Shown: piece by piece, positions 6,536 through 8,235 of the stretch
How the letters are laid out: each line of letters starts with the position of its first letter
Numbering within the stretch: the stretch's first letter is position 1
Assembly (NCBI GenBank): GCA_029859485.1
Contig: JAOUDB010000098.1
Span: forward strand, 1 to 8,235
Reading direction: 5' to 3'
DNA: 8,235 bases
Origin: Desulfuromonadales bacterium
Lineage (GTDB): Bacteria > Desulfobacterota > Desulfuromonadia > Desulfuromonadales > BM103
The notes under the pieces: generated by a model
What the model was told of the DNA's origin: nothing
The model's database searches: none
What the model saw: the letters and a program-made list of their open reading frames with translations, nothing else
Made by a program: the position numbers and the translations under genes

Positions 6536-7339
6536 TCAGCGCTCCCCTTGTATAAAAACATCATGAAAATCAATGACAATGGCCGTACAGTCATCAAACA
6601 AGGGTTGACCCTTCAAGTAATGGCGAACCTCGGCAAAAAGACTGTCCAGAAATGCCATATGATCACCCTCAAGTCTGCGAACGGCTTCTTCAAGGCGTTC
6701 AGTACCGAACATTTCACCTTGAGGGTTACTGCTGTCAATGACGCCGTCAGTATAAAGCAGCAACCGATCGTTATCAGCAAACTGAAATGAGTCTACCCGA
6801 AACTCGGCCTGCTCGAAATAACCAACAGGATGACTTGTGGCTGGCAACCGTAGCAGCTCGCCATTTCGCTTCACCAGACCGGCAGGATGCCCGGCGTTGA
6901 CATAAGTCATACTTTTGTTCTGCGGATCAATAATACCCAAAAAAAGTGTTGCTGAGAAAAAGTGGTCGAGTTTTTCCGAGCGCTGGGCAAATGTTCGTAA
7001 ACACCGATTGAGGGCAGAAACGACCTCGTGGGGGTCACAAACATCCCTGACAGCACGGTGAACAAAGCCATAAACCAATGCCATGACCACCGAAGCATGC
7101 AGGCCATGACCGGTCACATCGCCGACAAGCAAAACCTGACAACCATCATCAAGTTCAATGAAATCGTAAAAGTCTCCACCAAGGACGTTCGCCATACGGC
7201 TTCTGGCCGCCATGCAACACCAACTGCATAAAGGGGAGTCTTTAGGCAGGAGCAGTTTTTGAACCTCTCCGGCCAGCTTGACTTCCAGCGGATCTGAGGT
7301 GTTGGGCGCCCCACCCGAATACCCCAATTCTGAAACCAT
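6536..7339 (-). CDS. SpoIIE/RsbU-type PP2C serine/threonine phosphatase
   Basis: This 267-aa cytoplasmic, metal-dependent phosphatase belongs to the family that typically dephosphorylates anti-sigma-factor antagonists (STAS proteins) in partner-switching pathways. Motifs in order are VQKLLLP (26-32), GGDFYDF (54-60, metal ligand Asp56), GDVTGHGLHAS (73-83, metal ligand Asp74), SATLFLGIID, NAGHPAG (148-154), LLYTDGVID (194-202) and the C-terminal DDCTAIVID (249-257). All expected acidic ligands are present, so it should be active. Only about 20 residues precede the catalytic domain, so it has no PAS, GAF, receiver or HAMP sensor of its own. The ATG overlaps the ttcA stop by one base (TGATG), indicating translational coupling, and AGGAGG lies 4 bases upstream. 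No STAS protein or anti-sigma kinase is encoded in the window, so the substrate is unknown. The immediate downstream partner is the PilZ gene. Confidence 0.93.
   Translation of the reverse strand: MVSELGYSGGAPNTSDPLEVKLAGEVQKLLLPKDSPLCSWCCMAARSRMANVLGGDFYDFIELDDGCQVLLVGDVTGHGLHASVVMALVYGFVHRAVRDVCDPHEVVSALNRCLRTFAQRSEKLDHFFSATLFLGIIDPQNKSMTYVNAGHPAGLVKRNGELLRLPATSHPVGYFEQAEFRVDSFQFADNDRLLLYTDGVIDSSNPQGEMFGTERLEEAVRRLEGDHMAFLDSLFAEVRHYLKGQPLFDDCTAIVIDFHDVFIQGER
6542..6549 (-). promoter_or_regulatory. Ribosome binding site AAGGGGAG supporting a TTG start for the PilZ gene
   Basis: Reading the - strand, AAGGGGAG sits inside the last codons of the phosphatase gene, 8 bases before the TTG at 6533. 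No ATG occurs nearby in frame. The next TTG (6530) and a GTG 14 codons in are less well placed, so this site decides the start. Confidence 0.7.
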
Positions 7340-8166
7340 CAACCCTCCTGCTCATCCAACTCCATCAGTCTGGCCAATTCACGGTCCAGCAAGTGTCTCG
7401 GCTGAACATTGCTTAGAGCACGAATCATGCTTCTTTTGAGATAAGGATTTTCGTCTGCAAGCTCAGTCAGAAGTTGCTTCATACGCTGTCTTTTCTGGTC
7501 TTCTTGTCCCATCACGGGACAACCGCAGTCAATGACAGGAAATTCGTTCTGGCGAGCTAACTTGATTATATCGGATTCTTCCACATAAACCAGAGGACGA
7601 ATCACCGTATGACGTTTATTATCTGCCAGGAGTTTCGGACTCATGGCAGCAAGTTTACCAACATAAAACTGATTGAGCAGCAGGGTCTCGATAAAATCAT
7701 CAAGATGGTGTCCGAGGGCAATCTTGTTGCACCCGAGCCGGTCGGCCACGGAATAGAGAACACCGCGACGAAGGCGCGCACAAAAAGCACAGTAGGAAGA
7801 ACCGGGGCGTCTTTTTTCTTCAATAATCTCTGTGCAGTTCGTGCTTTCCATATGCATCTGGAAACCACATTGCATCAGATAATCTTCCAGAACACCTTTG
7901 CGATAACCAGGAAAGCCGGCATCCACATTCACTGCGATCAACTCGTAATTAATCGGGGCACGGCGTTGTAGTTGCGCGAGAATATGCAACAGAGCGTAAG
8001 AATCTTTACCACCGGATACAGCAACGGCAATACGGTCGCCATCTTCAATCAGGTTGAAATCGCCAACCGCCTGGCCGGTGAGTCTTTTGACTTTGCGAAA
8101 GAGGGCATTATTGAGTAGCACTGTCGTAATCCCGCTTCTTTTGAGATTTGCAACACAGTTGCTCAC
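7339..8166 (-). CDS. ttcA: TtcA-family tRNA 2-thiocytidine(32) synthetase-like PP-loop ATPase
   Basis: TtcA adenylates cytidine 32 of certain tRNAs and replaces its oxygen with sulfur, using an iron-sulfur cluster. The 275-aa product shows the PP-loop SGGKDS at 51-56, the CxxC pair Cys126/Cys129 (YCAFC), GHHLDD at 152-157, and the C-terminal segment IRPLVYVEESDI followed by FPVIDCGCP with Cys214 and Cys216. In characterised TtcA the CxxC pair plus one later Cys bind the cluster, so Cys214 or Cys216 should supply the third ligand. The start used is GTG at 8166, directly preceded by an in-frame stop and with no clear Shine-Dalgarno. GTG at 8121 (codon 16) is the only other in-frame candidate before the conserved domain. 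It is the first gene of the - strand group. Some relatives act on other tRNA positions, so the exact substrate is less sure than the family. Confidence 0.85.
   Translation of the reverse strand: MSNCVANLKRSGITTVLLNNALFRKVKRLTGQAVGDFNLIEDGDRIAVAVSGGKDSYALLHILAQLQRRAPINYELIAVNVDAGFPGYRKGVLEDYLMQCGFQMHMESTNCTEIIEEKRRPGSSYCAFCARLRRGVLYSVADRLGCNKIALGHHLDDFIETLLLNQFYVGKLAAMSPKLLADNKRHTVIRPLVYVEESDIIKLARQNEFPVIDCGCPVMGQEDQKRQRMKQLLTELADENPYLKRSMIRALSNVQPRHLLDRELARLMELDEQEG
7344..7349 (-). promoter_or_regulatory. Ribosome binding site AGGAGG for the phosphatase gene
   Basis: AGGAGG on the - strand lies in the last codons of ttcA, 4 bases before the ATG at 7339. A TTG directly upstream at 7342 would be only 1 base from it, so ATG is the likely start. 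With the TGATG stop/start overlap this points to translation re-initiation by ribosomes finishing ttcA. Confidence 0.75.
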
Positions 8167-8189
8167 TCAAGTTAATATAAGACCAAAGC

Positions 8190-8218
8190 ATTTAACGCTA
8201 TAGGTCTAAACTTTTCAA
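8190..8218 (-). promoter_or_regulatory. Candidate sigma70-type promoter for the ttcA-phosphatase-PilZ group
   Basis: On the - strand, TTGAAA (8213-8218) is followed after 17 bases by TTAAAT (8190-8195), giving 5/6 and 4/6 matches to the -35 and -10 consensus. A start site near 8183 would give a leader of about 17 bases before the GTG at 8166. A second -10-like hexamer, TATATT (8174-8179), lacks a good -35. The region is AT-rich compared with its surroundings, but the call rests on pattern only. Confidence 0.35.
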
Positions 8219-8224
8219 GGGGAG
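8217..8224 (+). promoter_or_regulatory. Possible ribosome binding site of a + strand gene beginning beyond the window
   Basis: AAGGGGAG lies 11 bases before the window edge on the + strand, opposite the putative ttcA promoter. A start codon at or just past the edge would give a divergent gene. No coding sequence is visible, so this is only a suggestion. Confidence 0.25.
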
Positions 8225-8235
8225 AAAGCAACGGC

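Noticed and set aside
6177..6566. Open frame of 129 codons on the + strand opposite the PilZ gene
   Set aside because: The - strand encodes the receiver-like and PilZ domains with good start signals; the + frame has no recognisable motif.

Overview
This window looks like chromosomal core DNA from a Gram-negative bacterium. It most resembles the Desulfuromonadales-type deltaproteobacteria (Geobacter/Pelobacter/Desulfuromonas relatives). That placement is inferred from gene content: an mtnA-glnE pair followed by a receiver/DUF4388(PATAN)/J-domain/TPR protein, plus a PilZ protein and a stand-alone SpoIIE-type phosphatase. No similarity search was possible. Base composition is moderate and looks even across the window. 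There are no insertion sequences, integrases, tRNAs, rRNAs or CRISPR repeats.

The layout is two compact, convergent gene groups. On the + strand, the 3' part of mtnA (methionine salvage) is cut by the left edge. It is followed after 8 bases by glnE (bifunctional glutamine synthetase adenylyltransferase/adenylyl-removase, 1064 aa). Two bases later, or with a 4-base overlap if a TTG start is used, comes a 630-aa protein joining a receiver domain, a DUF4388/PATAN-like region, a J domain with an intact HPD motif, and TPR repeats. On the - strand, read from the right edge, are a TtcA-like tRNA thiolase, a SpoIIE/RsbU-type PP2C phosphatase (TGATG overlap with ttcA), and a PilZ protein with a degenerate receiver-like N-terminus (2-base gap, TTG start with a strong Shine-Dalgarno). 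The two groups meet with 3 bases between stop codons, so any terminators must lie inside the opposing genes. Only about 70 bases at the right edge are non-coding. They hold a weak candidate promoter for the - strand group and a possible ribosome binding site for a + strand gene starting beyond the window.

Functionally, mtnA, glnE and ttcA are housekeeping genes for sulfur, nitrogen and tRNA metabolism. The three others are signalling proteins: a phospho-receiver tied to a putative Hsp70 co-chaperone, a serine/threonine phosphatase without its own sensor, and a c-di-GMP-type PilZ effector with a receiver-like domain that lacks the phosphorylation residues. The phosphatase and PilZ genes are almost certainly co-translated. 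Whether they act with the receiver/J-domain protein is speculation. The most unusual features are that multidomain protein, the PilZ protein's altered motif and C-terminal four-cysteine cluster, and a perfect 10-bp-arm inverted repeat just inside the PilZ gene.
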